From Holosporaceae bacterium UBA3830 (lineage in GTDB: Bacteria; Pseudomonadota; Alphaproteobacteria; UBA3830), in contig DGIE01000021.1 in the NCBI GenBank assembly GCA_002393025.1, positions 1 to 7,096 of the forward strand: a stretch of 7,096 nt of DNA, in the 5' to 3' direction. The notes beneath the pieces were generated by a model. That model was not told the origin of the DNA. It did not search any database and was given only the letters and a program-made list of their open reading frames with translations. Shown here one piece after another: positions 5,722-7,096 of the stretch. How positions within the stretch are numbered: position 1 is the stretch's first letter; every line of letters begins with the position of its first letter. The translations under genes were made by a program, and so were the position numbers.

Positions 5722-6846
5722 TTAACTCAAAATTGATATTTCATTTATACTTACCATGTGTCGTTCTATTTCTTGAATAATTTTAAGGCCACGTTTACTA
5801 TCAATTCCGACTTCACCGGCTACCGATAAAATATGTTCTTTAGTCGGATTCTTTCCTTCGCCGGCAACAGTAGTTGCATGTTCACCCATGATGCCTTCGG
5901 AAAATACCAAATCATATGCTGGCGAAATCTTCCACTTTCCGTCTGAATAAATGAAAGAGAAGTTCTTTGAGTGATCATCCCTATTGTGCATGAATACATT
6001 GAAGCACATCAATCTGAACATTTTTTCTACTTCTCGCATATCTCTGGTTAACATGTGAGTTGCTTTCATCAGATCGGAATAATCAAGACATGGAAAACGG
6101 TGACTTGCGTTCAGTAAAGCGCTAGCTGAAATCATATGAACTTTTTCGCCATTTTTTAGCCTATCAAACCTTTTAACTCCAAAATATTTATCCTCAAATA
6201 AACGTGTTTCCGGCATTTCTATTCCGATTTGCTTTGCTATCTGAGAATATTGATATTCCATCTGTCCGACGTTTTTTGGATCAAATGACGAGCGAAACTT
6301 TATAATCCAATCTTCGTTATCGATTTTTGTGAGAATCTTCGGCCGAGCTCCACCTGAAGAACCTCCTGCTGTGAACAATTGTTCTATATCTCCGTCATAT
6401 ATTTCGTTTAGAATTTTTTCACATTCTTTCTCAAGCTCGCTTAAATTGCTTGTAATTTTTGAATTGCATAATTTGTATTCCGGAACATACTCTAATGCAC
6501 CCATTCCAGTTTTTCCGAGAATCGCCAATCTATCAAGAATGGAAACCTCGGCTGGATTTATTCTCATCTTAAGTAACATACGGTCGATCAGGAGACGTCC
6601 CCAACCATCAGGGAGACTATCATCAAATACTCCAAAATTTCCGCTAAAAGGTTCTCTAGATGCAACGAAAACTTTCTTTTCGAGAGGTAATTTGAATGGG
6701 GATATTGAAAAACCATTAACAAGCCAACTGCGGTCATATTCAAAAGCGCACAAATTATCGGAAGTCAAAGCTAAACGACCAACAATCTGATCGTGATACA
6801 TCACGTTGATTATTTTGTTATTTTTCAAAATATCATTTCGACTCAT
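5722..6846 (-). CDS. hipA: HipA-family serine/threonine kinase toxin
   Basis: This 374-residue protein matches the HipA family across its whole length and is at the compact end compared with the about 440 residues of E. coli HipA. The N-terminal subdomain (residues about 10-115) contains the typical FDDSLPDGWGR (74-84). The glycine-rich loop GGSSGGARPK is at 161-170, and its serines lie where HipA proteins are autophosphorylated. WIIKF supplies the ATP-binding lysine (K183). The catalytic loop is HNRDDHSKNF (287-296) with D290 as the likely catalytic base, and PAYDLVFS carries the metal-binding D312. All key kinase residues are present, so the toxin should be active. E. coli HipA phosphorylates glutamyl-tRNA synthetase and halts translation; whether this homologue has the same target is unknown. 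The ATG at 6846 has AGGAG (6854-6858 on the plus strand) seven bases upstream and overlaps the end of hipB by 14 bases, indicating one transcript and coupled translation. Confidence 0.95.
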   Translation of the reverse strand: MSRNDILKNNKIINVMYHDQIVGRLALTSDNLCAFEYDRSWLVNGFSISPFKLPLEKKVFVASREPFSGNFGVFDDSLPDGWGRLLIDRMLLKMRINPAEVSILDRLAILGKTGMGALEYVPEYKLCNSKITSNLSELEKECEKILNEIYDGDIEQLFTAGGSSGGARPKILTKIDNEDWIIKFRSSFDPKNVGQMEYQYSQIAKQIGIEMPETRLFEDKYFGVKRFDRLKNGEKVHMISASALLNASHRFPCLDYSDLMKATHMLTRDMREVEKMFRLMCFNVFMHNRDDHSKNFSFIYSDGKWKISPAYDLVFSEGIMGEHATTVAGEGKNPTKEHILSVAGEVGIDSKRGLKIIQEIERHMVSINEISILS

Positions 6847-7096
6847 TAATTATCTCCTGCAATGACTGATAGTTCTTGCGTAAAAATAATTTATTAAAGT
6901 CGTCTTCACACTCCAATGCAATGGCGATTTTTAACAAAGAAGTAAGGGAAATCTCTCCCGTACTTTCGAAGCGTTTTACAGATCCCAAACTGACTCCTGA
7001 TCGTTTAGATAACTCGATTTGAGAAAAATTCAAGGATTTTCTGCGATTTCTCGCCTTATTCATTATTCCACTGCGAATCGATAATATACTATCCAT
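6833..7096 (-). CDS. hipB: HipB-like XRE-family antitoxin and repressor
   Basis: An 87-residue helix-turn-helix protein directly upstream of hipA on the same strand. The XRE motif occupies residues about 17-60: RRKSLNFSQIELSKRS (helices 1-2), then VSLGSVKRFE as the recognition helix, then ISLTSLLKIAIAL. The C-terminal tail (DFNKLFLRKNYQSLQEIIN) is common in this subgroup and may contact HipA. The ATG coincides with the last base of the window, so a longer N-terminus or a different start cannot be excluded; ATG at codon 12 (MNKARNRRK) is another option. By family, it should neutralise HipA and repress the operon by binding operators upstream of hipB, which are outside the window. Confidence 0.88.
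   Translation of the reverse strand: MDSILSIRSGIMNKARNRRKSLNFSQIELSKRSGVSLGSVKRFESTGEISLTSLLKIAIALECEDDFNKLFLRKNYQSLQEIINESK

Noticed and set aside
6329..6790. Plus-strand open frame of 153 codons
   Set aside because: It is a shadow of hipA, whose protein matches its family over the full length.

Overview
The window is AT-rich bacterial DNA with Shine-Dalgarno sites, factor-independent terminators and compact spacing. The organism cannot be named. The TadG-like end of the large exported-type protein and the hipBA pair suggest a Gram-negative bacterium. A host-associated alphaproteobacterium fits best, but this is a low-confidence guess.

Left half (1-3737, + strand): one very large ORF that is already open at the left edge, so its N-terminus lies outside the window. 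It is a modular beta-rich protein of surface or adhesin type. The order is: tail of a first beta module, a divergent seven-bladed propeller, a second module, a second propeller of seven very similar 40-residue blades, a third module, a partial fourth copy, and a C-terminal part resembling the end of TadG/vWA pilus-associated proteins. A strong hairpin terminator follows.

Middle (3738-4771, + strand): a small 60-codon hypothetical gene is followed by a gene with a good promoter and Shine-Dalgarno that encodes an ASCH-domain protein. Its reading frame is split at a run of six A residues, exactly inside the ASCH signature GxKxxExR. It is either broken by a one-base loss, frameshifted during expression, or affected by a sequencing error. 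A clear terminator ends this unit.

Right half (4772-7096, - strand): a HipB-like XRE regulator overlaps a complete HipA-family kinase by 14 nt, giving a classic type II toxin-antitoxin operon that runs leftwards. Downstream of hipA on the same strand, after an AT-rich gap of about 100 nt, lies a predicted secreted leucine-rich-repeat protein with an unusual 42-residue double repeat. The two + strand genes and the - strand genes converge near 4650-4770, where each side has a terminator candidate.

Overall this looks like an accessory region: a giant repeat protein, a toxin-antitoxin pair, a secreted LRR protein and a damaged or recoded ASCH gene. No coherent new defence system or pathway can be shown. 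The best leads are the propeller/beta-module architecture and the split ASCH signature.
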